From positions 1-40,625 of the IMG/VR virus record IMGVR_UViG_3300017706_000303: a stretch of 40,625 bases of DNA. The stretch is one strand, 5' to 3'. Below the pieces are notes generated by a model, which saw only the letters and a program-made list of their open reading frames with translations, did no database searches and had not been told where the DNA came from. The DNA comes from a virus. Every line of letters starts with the position of its first letter. Within the stretch, counting starts at the first letter, position 1. A program made the position numbers and the translations under genes. Below are positions 14,807 to 21,144 of this stretch, one piece after another.

Positions 14807-14818
14807 GTTAAAATTGTA

Positions 14819-15217
14819 TTAGTCCGCTTTCAGAGCTAGGCCCAGACCAACCTTGCCGAGGGCTTTTGCTTTGTTGGCGTCTTGATAACCTTTCAATTTT
14901 TTGACTACTGCCAATGTGTCTTTATTGAGGTTTTTGTTGAGGTATTCAGCAAAAGCGGCTCTAGTCTTGGGGCCATAATCAGATCCGCCATTGGTGAACT
15001 CACGGCTGAATGTATGCCAGACATGGGCAACTACGTCCTGCGACTGTTCAGCCTCAGCAAAGACAGCGACGGTCTGTTCCAGAGCATCTTTCATTACAGG
15101 AAAAAGAGCGCCACGTAGACCGTCTTGTATGTAGTCTGTGAAGACTTTTAGGTCTCCCGCTTTATTGGCTGCAACTAGCTTAGTTTGAGTAGTGGCGTCT
15201 TGGATAAGATTAGTCAT
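14819..15217 (-). CDS. Protein of unknown function (132 aa), minus-strand early-type gene
   Basis: The chosen start is MTNLIQDATTQTKLVAANKA; AAAGGG lies upstream, whereas in-frame extension upstream runs into promoter-like sequence. The protein is mostly helical, with FTDYIQDGLRGALFPVMKDA, a middle stretch SQDVVAHVWHTFSREFTNGG, and an alanine/lysine-rich C-terminus KALGKVGLGLALKAD. No membrane segment or known motif was recognised. Its own candidate promoter lies at about 15.28-15.31 kb, so it is transcribed apart from the late genes. It may be a host-takeover or capsid-independent early protein. Confidence 0.65.
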   Translation of the reverse strand: MTNLIQDATTQTKLVAANKAGDLKVFTDYIQDGLRGALFPVMKDALEQTVAVFAEAEQSQDVVAHVWHTFSREFTNGGSDYGPKTRAAFAEYLNKNLNKDTLAVVKKLKGYQDANKAKALGKVGLGLALKAD

Positions 15218-15280
15218 GATGTAAACCCTTTCAAGGTTCTGAGATATGGGGCGGCGAGTGTCCCCGTTTGCCGTACATAC

Positions 15281-15310
15281 ACTATGCACAGATAATGGTA
15301 TAGTAGTCAA
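15281..15310 (-). promoter_or_regulatory. Candidate promoter for the 132-aa gene
   Basis: On the minus strand, TTGACT (15305-15310) and CATAGT (15281-15286) are separated by 18 bp, about 60 bases upstream of the ATG. The -10 match is moderate, so this is tentative. Confidence 0.35.
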
Positions 15311-15371
15311 GTAAATAATTGCAGTAATAGTGAAAATAATACAAATCGCCATAGACGGCAGCAGAGCCGGG

Positions 15372-15500
15372 CTAATACAACCTATGGGCGATACAACTTA
15401 AAGTTGATCAGACCAGGACTAATACAACCTAAAAGCGATACAACCTAAGGTTGCTCAGAGTTAAACTAATACAACTTTAAGGCGATACAACCTATGGGTT
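15372..15500. repeat. Three tandem 47-bp repeats with internal palindromes
   Basis: Units begin with CTAATACAAC at 15372, 15419 and 15466; the first two are 47 bp and the third is cut to 35 bp. Each contains an ATACAAC pair 16 bp apart and a 13-bp palindrome at the same offset: CAACTTAAAGTTG (15394-15406), CAACCTAAGGTTG (15441-15453) and the imperfect CAACCTATGGGTT (15488-15500). The first two palindromes differ by paired changes that keep the symmetry. This favours a conserved protein-binding site or RNA hairpin over random repeats. They lie in the 1-kb gene-free stretch 15218-16223. Confidence 0.75.
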
Positions 15501-15517
15501 ATTAGAATCGTTCTAAT
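15501..15517. promoter_or_regulatory. Perfect 17-bp palindrome resembling an Irr/ICE box
   Basis: ATTAGAATCGTTCTAAT is a perfect inverted repeat with a 3-bp centre. It matches, from memory, the alphaproteobacterial iron control element form TTAGAA-N3-TTCTAA bound by Irr. It directly follows the 47-bp repeats and lies about 280 bp upstream of the minus-strand 132-aa gene. Regulation by host iron status is only a hypothesis. Confidence 0.35.
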
Positions 15518-15591
15518 TCTACTTTAAGCTGATCACCTTAAAGGCGAGCGAGTAAAATAAAATTCACTCAACCTAAAGGCGAGTGGCTCTG

Positions 15592-15945
15592 AGTCTGACT
15601 CTGAGTAATACTCTGACCCCTACCATGGGAAATAGCCGGACCCCTACCATGGGAAATAGCCCTACCGTGGGAAATAGCCTCGCTTCGCTCGTGGGCTCTG
15701 AGTCATACTAAGAGTAATACTATGACCCCTACCGTGGGAAATAGTCTGAGTCTTACTCTTGCTCCGCAAGCGGCTCTGAGTCATACTCTGAGTAATACTA
15801 TGACCCCTACCGTGGGAATTGGTCTTGCTCCGCAAGCGGCTCTGAGTCTTACTAATAGTCTTACTCTGACCCCTACCGTGGGAAATAGTCTGAGTAATCA
15901 TATGATTAAGAGCCGTAGTTCATCCGTTTACTCAGGAAAATACTA
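15592..15945. repeat. Composite repeat array A (six CCCCTACCGTGGGAAATAG motifs)
   Basis: Six copies of the motif lie at 15617, 15641, 15660, 15726, 15804 and 15870. The last four are spaced 66, 78 and 66 bp apart. Between them are GCTCTGAGT, AGTNATACT hexamer-type repeats (AGTAATACT, AGTCATACT, AGTCTTACT) and CTTGCTCCGCAAG mini-hairpins (two copies). The motif has CCC...GGG dyad character. No gene with a ribosome site was found across it. Possible roles are an origin, a regulator-binding array or a structured RNA. Confidence 0.75.
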
Positions 15946-15974
15946 AGACTCGGACTAAGAGTTCCCCCCCATCT

Positions 15975-16004
15975 GGACTTAATACTTTTGTTGCCCATAA
16001 GTCC
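15975..16004. other. Stem-loop between repeat array A and the plus-strand promoter
   Basis: GGACTTA and TAAGTCC form a 7-bp stem around a 16-nt loop, preceded by a run of seven C. It may end transcripts leaving the array or form part of its structure. Beyond it, to 16223, only the promoter below was recognised. Confidence 0.3.
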
Positions 16005-16120
16005 AATCCCCACCAGTTCTTACAAAATCTCAGAGGCTAAACCACCGTCAACAAAAGATATTCTCCCGGAGCACAATCCTGGACTTAACTATTATCAAAC
16101 CTCGTAGAATAAATCTCCGC

Positions 16121-16149
16121 TTGACTTCTGAGCCTATTTCTGCTATGTT
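16121..16149 (+). promoter_or_regulatory. Candidate sigma70-like promoter for the accessory block
   Basis: TTGACT (16121-16126) and TATGTT (16144-16149) are separated by exactly 17 bp, about 75 bases before the 528-aa gene's ATG. It is the best plus-strand promoter seen in the divergent region. Confidence 0.5.
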
Positions 16150-16223
16150 GATCTTGGGTCAGAATGTCTCTGGCCTGCTCACTCTGAGCTTTTACTAATA
16201 GTAGAACCAACAGGAGAACTATT

Positions 16224-17810
16224 ATGATTACTAGAGAACTTGCTGACGAATATATGCCAGAACGGTGTGTAAGATCTTGGGGACTGTCTCTTGAACAGTT
16301 CCCTAAGTATGACTTAGGCGATCACCCCGACCCTATGGGGCTTGCTCGTAGAGTAAGAAATCATTTTTATAATAGGGTAAATCGGATAGCTCAGGAGGAA
16401 ATAGACACTTACTATCACTTAATAAGAAAAGCCAGAGTTCGGGTTAATAACGATTACCTTGATAAGAATATTACCGAAGAACAGTGTGATACTCTATTAC
16501 ACATGCTCAGGAATACCTATTCGGAATATCGGTCGTTAATTAGTGATCAGATAGAGCTAATAGTGGAGACTATGTTGCCGAACCATGACCCTAAGTCTGC
16601 GGGTTTCTTGGTTCTCTGGCTAGACCAGAAAGGCAGAGACCGAGGCAGAGACGGACGCATTACCCTGCGTTCTGGCAAAGGTCTCAGAAAGATGTTTCCA
16701 TGTCTTACTGATAAAGAAATCGAGAACCTCAACGACGAATACCGCCATGAGTTCTCGGTCAAGGAACTGACTATTCACTCTGGTCAGACTAGGGCAGACT
16801 TTGTTCGTGCCAAGCACAGTCCCATAGGAAAACTAGAGAACCCAGATACTAGCTCTGGTCGTAAGTTTTTGGGTAATAGTTGTATGAGATACGACTTTAT
16901 CGAAACTAGGAAACTATCTATGCAGCCCACTGAGGCTTATGCCTCTGGGGATTTTACTGTCTACTGGACAGAAGATACCTCTGGCAAGATATGCAGTAAT
17001 GTAATTGTGTATGATGGGTCAGAAAATGACCCTGTAGCCGCACCAATATACGGCGTCTGTGAGAAGTCTATAGATACTCTGCAAGAGTTATTGTCTGAGA
17101 AAGGTATAGAGCTTTATACTCACTTCAACGGCAAGCGTTGGACTGGCGCTCGGCTATTACGTTTTGATAATTGTGATGGTGAATACGTCGGCCCATACCT
17201 TGACGTCCAACCCCAAGCTCTTAGCGAGACTGGTTGTGGCAAATACTTAGTTGTAGACCCTAACGGTTCTATTAGTGGCACTACCTATCAAGGTCTCTTA
17301 TATGGTAACGGACAAAGTTGTCATATCTGCGATGATGCTATTTGTCGGGGTAATGAGTATCACTATAATAATGAGACCTATTGCTCTGATTGTTACCATG
17401 ACCGTATCAGACAGTGTAACTATTGCGGCGATGACACAGAGACAGATGACTGCACCACTGTTCAGACTGAGTGCTCTGATTACGAAGAATACTGCGAGTA
17501 CTGCACTAATCAGCATACCATTGTTATTAGTAACGGTGAGATTTGGTTAGAGAGTGACACTAGAGTAACTGCAAATGGTGACACTATTAGTATTGATGAC
17601 TACAACGCTTCTTACTTTACCTCTGACTGGGACGGGCAAATCTACCCTGACCACAACCTAGCGCCACTAGAGAACGGTGACGTTGTATCTGTGACAGAGG
17701 CAGCAAACCACGGAAACTATTACTATTGTGACGACACTGGACTATGGAAAGAAAAGCCCGATGACAACTCAGATGACAACAACCCGTCAACCCCTATTAC
17801 TGAAAGCTAG
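16224..17810 (+). CDS. Zinc-finger phage protein of unknown function (528 aa)
   Basis: The ATG follows CAGGAG at good spacing. Residues 1-190 are helical and basic. The middle (about 215-270) has SGRKFLGNSCMRYDF, QPTEAYASGDFTVYWTEDTS and a GKICSNVIVYDG strand, a combination (SCM... P-x-x-x-Y-x-x-x-D) seen in a widespread group of uncharacterised phage proteins. The C-terminal third has at least four CxxC pairs: CHIC, CSDC, CNYC and CEYC, about residues 373-425, likely binding two or three zinc ions in LIM/RING-like knuckles. The end is acidic and Asn/Asp-rich. It probably binds nucleic acid or a protein partner. It is the first gene of the repeat-bounded block. Confidence 0.7.
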   Translation: MITRELADEYMPERCVRSWGLSLEQFPKYDLGDHPDPMGLARRVRNHFYNRVNRIAQEEIDTYYHLIRKARVRVNNDYLDKNITEEQCDTLLHMLRNTYSEYRSLISDQIELIVETMLPNHDPKSAGFLVLWLDQKGRDRGRDGRITLRSGKGLRKMFPCLTDKEIENLNDEYRHEFSVKELTIHSGQTRADFVRAKHSPIGKLENPDTSSGRKFLGNSCMRYDFIETRKLSMQPTEAYASGDFTVYWTEDTSGKICSNVIVYDGSENDPVAAPIYGVCEKSIDTLQELLSEKGIELYTHFNGKRWTGARLLRFDNCDGEYVGPYLDVQPQALSETGCGKYLVVDPNGSISGTTYQGLLYGNGQSCHICDDAICRGNEYHYNNETYCSDCYHDRIRQCNYCGDDTETDDCTTVQTECSDYEEYCEYCTNQHTIVISNGEIWLESDTRVTANGDTISIDDYNASYFTSDWDGQIYPDHNLAPLENGDVVSVTEAANHGNYYYCDDTGLWKEKPDDNSDDNNPSTPITES

Positions 17811-17817
17811 GTGGAGA

Positions 17818-18810
17818 ATGCATAATTTTATCGAGATGTTGGCCTATTGCCGACCACAGCACTCAGAAACTCAGAGAGAGTTCTGTGAAAAATACCTCAG
17901 ACCTGTATTCGGTCAACCAGACAATGAAGGCAACTATATTCTAGTCGTGGGCCATGCTCCGACTATTTGCTTTGCCAGCCATCATGACACTGTTCATAAG
18001 ACAGACGGTATGCAGGAAGTATTAGTCAAAGGTGACAACGCTTCCCTGCCGCCTCTCTCAGACAGCTCTTGCTTAGGCGCAGACTGTACGACTGGCATAT
18101 GGTTACAGCTAGAGATGATCAGAGCAGGTATCGAGGGTGTCTATGTTGTTCACGCCTCAGAGGAGATAGGTTGCTTAGGTTCCCGATACATTGTCGGACG
18201 CAACCCCAGATGGCTGCAAAGACTTAATGCCGTAATATCGTTCGACCGTAAGGGTACGGAAAGCGTTATTACACACCAGATGGGCTTGCGTACTGCGTCC
18301 GATGCCTTTGCAGTATCCTTGGCTAAAGTCTTAAACTTGCCTCTGCGTCCCGACGATACAGGCTCTTATACTGACAGCAACGAATATGCCTCTGATGTTT
18401 CGGAGTGTACTAATCTATCTGTAGGCTATTACAGCCAACATACTAAGAACGAACATCAGGACTTATACTATCTCAAGCAACTCAAGGATGCCCTAATAGC
18501 CGCAGACTGGTCGCAGCTAGTAATAGCCCGTGATCCGTCTATCTCAGAATACAAATACGAACGTGGCGGCTGGGATAGCGATTGGACTCGTGTTAATAGG
18601 CAATACAATACCTCTGCGTTTTTTGACGATATGTATCCTGCTCAGATAGGTAGCTCAGAACGTGATGAACGTGACGACCTAACAGACCTGCTCCGAGAAT
18701 ACCCTGCTCAGATAGCAGACTGGCTAGACGCTAATAACATCACCTATGACGACCTTATACAAGAGCTAGACCTTGTAGACCCTAAGATGCGGCGTGTTAC
18801 CTACTGGTAA
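17818..18810 (+). CDS. M20/M28/M42-like zinc metallopeptidase (330 aa)
   Basis: A start at 17818 (MHNFIEMLAYCRPQHSETQR) is preferred: it begins just after the upstream stop and has AGGTGGAG before it, while a longer start would overlap the 528-aa gene by 83 bases. All ligand positions of a two-zinc co-catalytic peptidase are visible: ASHHDTVH (His55/Asp57), CLGADCTTG (Asp89), HASEEIG (Glu115 general base and Glu116), SFDRKG (Asp143), and a late His in SQHTKNEH (208 or 213). These families act as aminopeptidases, di/tripeptidases or deacylases. The substrate is unknown. A phage gene of this class beside replication genes is unusual. Confidence 0.7.
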   Translation: MHNFIEMLAYCRPQHSETQREFCEKYLRPVFGQPDNEGNYILVVGHAPTICFASHHDTVHKTDGMQEVLVKGDNASLPPLSDSSCLGADCTTGIWLQLEMIRAGIEGVYVVHASEEIGCLGSRYIVGRNPRWLQRLNAVISFDRKGTESVITHQMGLRTASDAFAVSLAKVLNLPLRPDDTGSYTDSNEYASDVSECTNLSVGYYSQHTKNEHQDLYYLKQLKDALIAADWSQLVIARDPSISEYKYERGGWDSDWTRVNRQYNTSAFFDDMYPAQIGSSERDERDDLTDLLREYPAQIADWLDANNITYDDLIQELDLVDPKMRRVTYW

Positions 18811-18838
18811 TACCTAAACATCATACCAGACCTAATAG

Positions 18839-18874
18839 GGTTCGCTCAGACTTGACAATCTGGGCGAACCTTTT
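18839..18874 (+). terminator. Rho-independent terminator after the peptidase gene
   Basis: A 12-bp stem (GGTTCGCTCAGA with TCTGGGCGAACC, one G-T pair) with an 8-nt loop is followed by TTTT. It lies 28 bases beyond the peptidase stop codon and should end the two-gene transcript. The next about 150 bases hold further short GC-rich inverted repeats (CCCAC/GTGGG, TTGGC/GCCAA) and no certain gene. Confidence 0.7.
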
Positions 18875-19026
18875 GAGGTGAAAGAGGACGCCCACAGAGG
18901 CCGTGGGAGGCCCCTTAGAGAGCCAAGTCACCATTTGGCAGGTTACTATAGCCAAAACACAAGACGGGCCTGTACGGGCCGCATATGCAGCCAATCGCCC
19001 AGATCGGGCCAACTATGAGGTATACT

Positions 19027-19233
19027 ATGAGCAAAGAAGACATAGACACAAGCTGGCTAGAACACTTAGACACAGTAATAGCTCGGGAGCAGACCGAGAA
19101 AGACTTTGACAGGGAGGTTAATCAACTAATAGCTGACATTATTTGGTCAGTACCTGTCCCAAATCTAGGACATTGTCCTATTATTAATTGCTATATACCA
19201 CACACGGATCTTAGAAAGAGGACTAAAAAATGA
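19027..19233 (+). CDS. Small acidic protein of unknown function (68 aa)
   Basis: The start MSKEDIDTSWLEHLDTVIAR has GAGGT five bases upstream. A helical, charged N-terminal half is followed by NQLIADIIWSVPVPNLGHCP and a basic end RKRTKK. It ends in an ATGA overlap with the next gene, so the two are probably co-translated. Function unknown. Confidence 0.55.
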   Translation: MSKEDIDTSWLEHLDTVIAREQTEKDFDREVNQLIADIIWSVPVPNLGHCPIINCYIPHTDLRKRTKK

Positions 19234-19484
19234 AGATACGCATACACGTTAACCAACACATAATCAGAGCTAATGCCAAGACTGGTAGGAATGACCCAAC
19301 TCTGACCGCTAAGACCTATAAACATAATTACAGAATACATGAGGTAGACCTGCAGGTTATCTCAGAAGTAAAGTATGAGCCAGACCACCCGCTACCATGC
19401 GGAGCAAAAGTCTGGATCGAGGCACAGGCGCAAGAACTATTACTAACAAGTATTAGAGGAAGGGAGATTCTCCGTGTCTTATAA
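19230..19484 (+). CDS. Small protein of unknown function (84 aa)
   Basis: The protein MKIRIHVNQHIIRANAKTGR continues with EVDLQVISEVKYEPDHPLPC and AKVWIEAQAQELLLT. It is a strand-rich small domain with a basic N-terminal half. Overlaps on both sides (four bases upstream, eleven downstream) place it in a compact three-gene run with the 68-aa and 48-aa genes. No family was recognised. Confidence 0.55.
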   Translation: MKIRIHVNQHIIRANAKTGRNDPTLTAKTYKHNYRIHEVDLQVISEVKYEPDHPLPCGAKVWIEAQAQELLLTSIRGREILRVL

Positions 19485-19620
19485 TTACCGCCTAACTTTC
19501 TTTGACCAATATGGCAAGTTGATCTGTTATAAATCTTTTCGTAGCAGGTCAGAGGCAGAGTCAGAGTTAACTAGAGCAAAGAAAGCAGGACTATGGGTCA
19601 GGTTATTACCTATTAAATAA
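19474..19620 (+). CDS. Small basic protein, GTG start (48 aa)
   Basis: The frame MSYNYRLTFFDQYGKLICYK then SFRSRSEAESELTRAKKAGL ends WVRLLPIK. It has AGGGAG about eight bases before the GTG and overlaps the previous gene. A beta-hairpin followed by a helix (SRSEAESELTRAKKAG) resembles many tiny phage proteins. It is directly followed by a terminator. Function unknown. Confidence 0.5.
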   Translation: MSYNYRLTFFDQYGKLICYKSFRSRSEAESELTRAKKAGLWVRLLPIK

Positions 19621-19642
19621 TTCATACAATTACTAATACTAA

Positions 19643-19670
19643 GGCTCTGAGTAATACTCAGGGTCTTTTT
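19643..19670 (+). terminator. Rho-independent terminator made of the array hexamer motif
   Basis: GGCTCTGAGT-AAT-ACTCAGGGTC forms a 10-bp stem (two G-T pairs) and is followed by TTTTT. The stem is built from the same CTGAGTAATACT word that fills repeat array A, so array units may have been derived from, or into, terminators. Confidence 0.65.
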
Positions 19671-19680
19671 CTTTGTCCTA

Positions 19681-19797
19681 TTAATAGTAACACTATGAGT
19701 CATACTAAGACCAGGACTAATACTATCACTCTGACTAAGATTAATACTAAGAGTCATACTAATACTAAGAGTCATACTAATACTCTTAGGCCGGGCA
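19681..19797. repeat. AGTNATACT/ACTAAGAGT hexamer-periodic repeat tract
   Basis: A tract of six-base-periodic words (ACTAATACT, GAGTCATACT, CTAAGAG) includes a twofold 18-bp repeat, ACTAAGAGTCATACTAAT. The same words occur in array A. It fills part of the 345-base gene-free stretch 19621-19965. An overlapping minus-strand open frame has no ribosome site. Confidence 0.6.
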
Positions 19798-19822
19798 TTA
19801 CTAATAGCCCTACAGTAGAAAG

Positions 19823-20037
19823 CCCTCCGTGGGAATTTGGCCCCTACGTGGGAATTTAGTGTGACATTTTTGCCACCCCTACGTGGGAATTTGTACCCTA
19901 CGTGGGAATTTGCTTGCACCCTGCGTGGGAATTTGATCTAGTGCTGGCAGTGAAGGAGAAAAAATATGAGTGAAGAACTAAAAAGAGAGTTGCGTATGCT
20001 AGGCGTACTTGATTATAAGACCCCTACGGTGGAAAAT
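19823..20037. repeat. Repeat array B (CCCCTACGTGGGAATTTG, six copies)
   Basis: Copies start at 19823, 19841, 19876, 19896, 19919 and, degenerate, at 20021. The motif differs from array A by one missing base in the centre (CTACGTGGG against CTACCGTGGG) and by TTTG in place of ATAG. The last copy lies inside the coding sequence of a 45-aa gene. The two arrays flank the accessory block, with array A upstream and array B downstream. Confidence 0.75.
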
Positions 20038-20103
20038 GATACACCACCCATTTGGGTAAGGGACGATGTAACCTTCGATGATGAAGGTGAACCAAACTTC
20101 TAG
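19966..20103 (+). CDS. Small acidic protein containing a repeat copy (45 aa)
   Basis: The frame MSEELKRELRMLGVLDYKTP then TVENDTPPIWVRDDVTFDDE ends GEPNF. AAGGAG lies seven bases before the ATG. The stretch encoding KTPTVEND is the sixth array B motif copy. This shows that either the repeat inserted into a gene or the gene start arose from the repeat. The DNA-binding or other function is unknown. Confidence 0.55.
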   Translation: MSEELKRELRMLGVLDYKTPTVENDTPPIWVRDDVTFDDEGEPNF

Positions 20104-20112
20104 GAGAGTAAG

Positions 20113-20328
20113 ATGATAAATCGTGACCAGTTTATGAAGATGTATGACGAGTACGGAGAGTGTATGACTAAGTTAAAGAGAGTGCAGAAAGAGAACGAGA
20201 AACTACGAGAGAGCTACGAGATTCTTAAACGTGAAGCTGACTACTGGGAAAGAAAAGCTAAGAAGCTATTAGAAGAGAATCACAAGTTAGATGCACAAGT
20301 GAAATTATGGAAAGGAACAGCACCTTGA
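20113..20328 (+). CDS. Coiled-coil protein (71 aa)
   Basis: After MINRDQFMKMYDEYGECMTK almost the whole protein is a charged amphipathic helix with leucines and other hydrophobics in heptad positions (LKRVQKENEKLRESYEILKR, then READYWERKAKKLLEENHKL). It likely forms a dimeric or higher coiled coil. GGAGAG precedes the start and the gene follows the 45-aa gene by nine bases. No enzymatic motif is present; it may be a small scaffold or regulator. Confidence 0.6.
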   Translation: MINRDQFMKMYDEYGECMTKLKRVQKENEKLRESYEILKREADYWERKAKKLLEENHKLDAQVKLWKGTAP

Positions 20329-20394
20329 ATAACTATTTACTTTGTAGCGTAAATATCCAAAATATACGGCATAGCGTAAAAAAAGGACAGTAAA

Positions 20395-21144
20395 ATGATT
20401 AAAGTAACATATATAGACCACATGGGGTCAGACCTGAGTGTTGTTAATGCAGCTAGGGTAAGCTTTGGTAAGAAAAGTGAGTGGAACAACAAAGATTATG
20501 CTGACATATGGGACAATGAAACTAATACCACCACTAGGGTACACTACCCAAAACTTAAGAAAGCTGATGAAAAGTTGATCAAGTACCTAGCCAAGCACGG
20601 CCACTATAGCCCCTTTGGTCATGCCTTTGCATCCTTCCATGTCAAGGCTCCTATCTTTGTAGCTAGGCAGTTGGTCAAGCACAAGTTCCTACGTTGGAAT
20701 GAGGTTAGTCGTAGGTATGTGGATGATACACCTGAGTTCTATACCCCTAAAGTGTGGCGTGGTAAAGCTGAGGATAAAAAGCAGGGTTCTTCTGACAAAG
20801 TTATTACAGAGTTTCTTGTTCAAGGGGGGGATAGATACACACCTAACCACCTCAAGCAAACTATGGACATAGCTGACGGTTATGATTCTGTAATGGACGA
20901 GTCTTGCATGTCACTGTACTGGGACTTTATAAAAGCAGGAGTATGCCCAGAGCAAGCACGTATGGTGTTGCCACAAAGCACCATGACAGAGTGGTATTGG
21001 TCAGGTTCACTAGATGCTTTCATGGATATGTGTAACCTAAGATGTAAGTTGGACACACAGTATGAGACTAGGTTAGTTGCAGAATATATACTGAGTGAAA
21101 TGGTTAACCTATTCCCAGTATCAGTAGAGGCTTTAGTAAAATGA
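20395..21144 (+). CDS. thyX: FAD-dependent thymidylate synthase ThyX (249 aa)
   Basis: ThyX converts dUMP to dTMP using FAD and methylenetetrahydrofolate. The protein begins MIKVTYIDHMGSDLSVVNAA with RVSFG, has HGHYSPFGHA (residues 68-77) and the signature region RQLVKHKFLRWNEVSRRY (91-108). It differs from the usual RHRxxS form, reading KHKFLR; the remaining NEVSRRY part is intact, as in several phage ThyX. Late QARMVLPQSTMTEWYWSGSL supplies the second conserved substrate region. It starts a run with the methyltransferase and primase genes and supports phage thymidine supply. Confidence 0.9.
   Translation: MIKVTYIDHMGSDLSVVNAARVSFGKKSEWNNKDYADIWDNETNTTTRVHYPKLKKADEKLIKYLAKHGHYSPFGHAFASFHVKAPIFVARQLVKHKFLRWNEVSRRYVDDTPEFYTPKVWRGKAEDKKQGSSDKVITEFLVQGGDRYTPNHLKQTMDIADGYDSVMDESCMSLYWDFIKAGVCPEQARMVLPQSTMTEWYWSGSLDAFMDMCNLRCKLDTQYETRLVAEYILSEMVNLFPVSVEALVK

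Noticed and set aside
15662-15901. Minus-strand open frame of 79 codons rich in SHGRGH and SMTQS repeats across array A
   Set aside because: No ribosome site, and the peptide is a direct reading of the DNA repeats. Open frames of this kind arise because the repeat periods (66, 78, 12 bp) are multiples of three.
15592-15945. CRISPR array
   Set aside because: Spacers between the motifs are themselves repetitive, spacing is irregular, and no cas genes are present.
18903-19109. Plus-strand frame starting with GTG (MGGPLESQVTIWQVTIAKTQ...)
   Set aside because: The composition is protein-like, but the start is too close to its GAGG and the frame overlaps the better-supported 68-aa gene by 83 bases. 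It could be a small gene; left out for lack of support.
19527-19919. Minus-strand open frame of 130 codons with SHVGxKFPRR and SISMTLS repeats across array B
   Set aside because: It overlaps the plus-strand 48-aa gene and terminator, lacks a ribosome site, and encodes only translated repeats.
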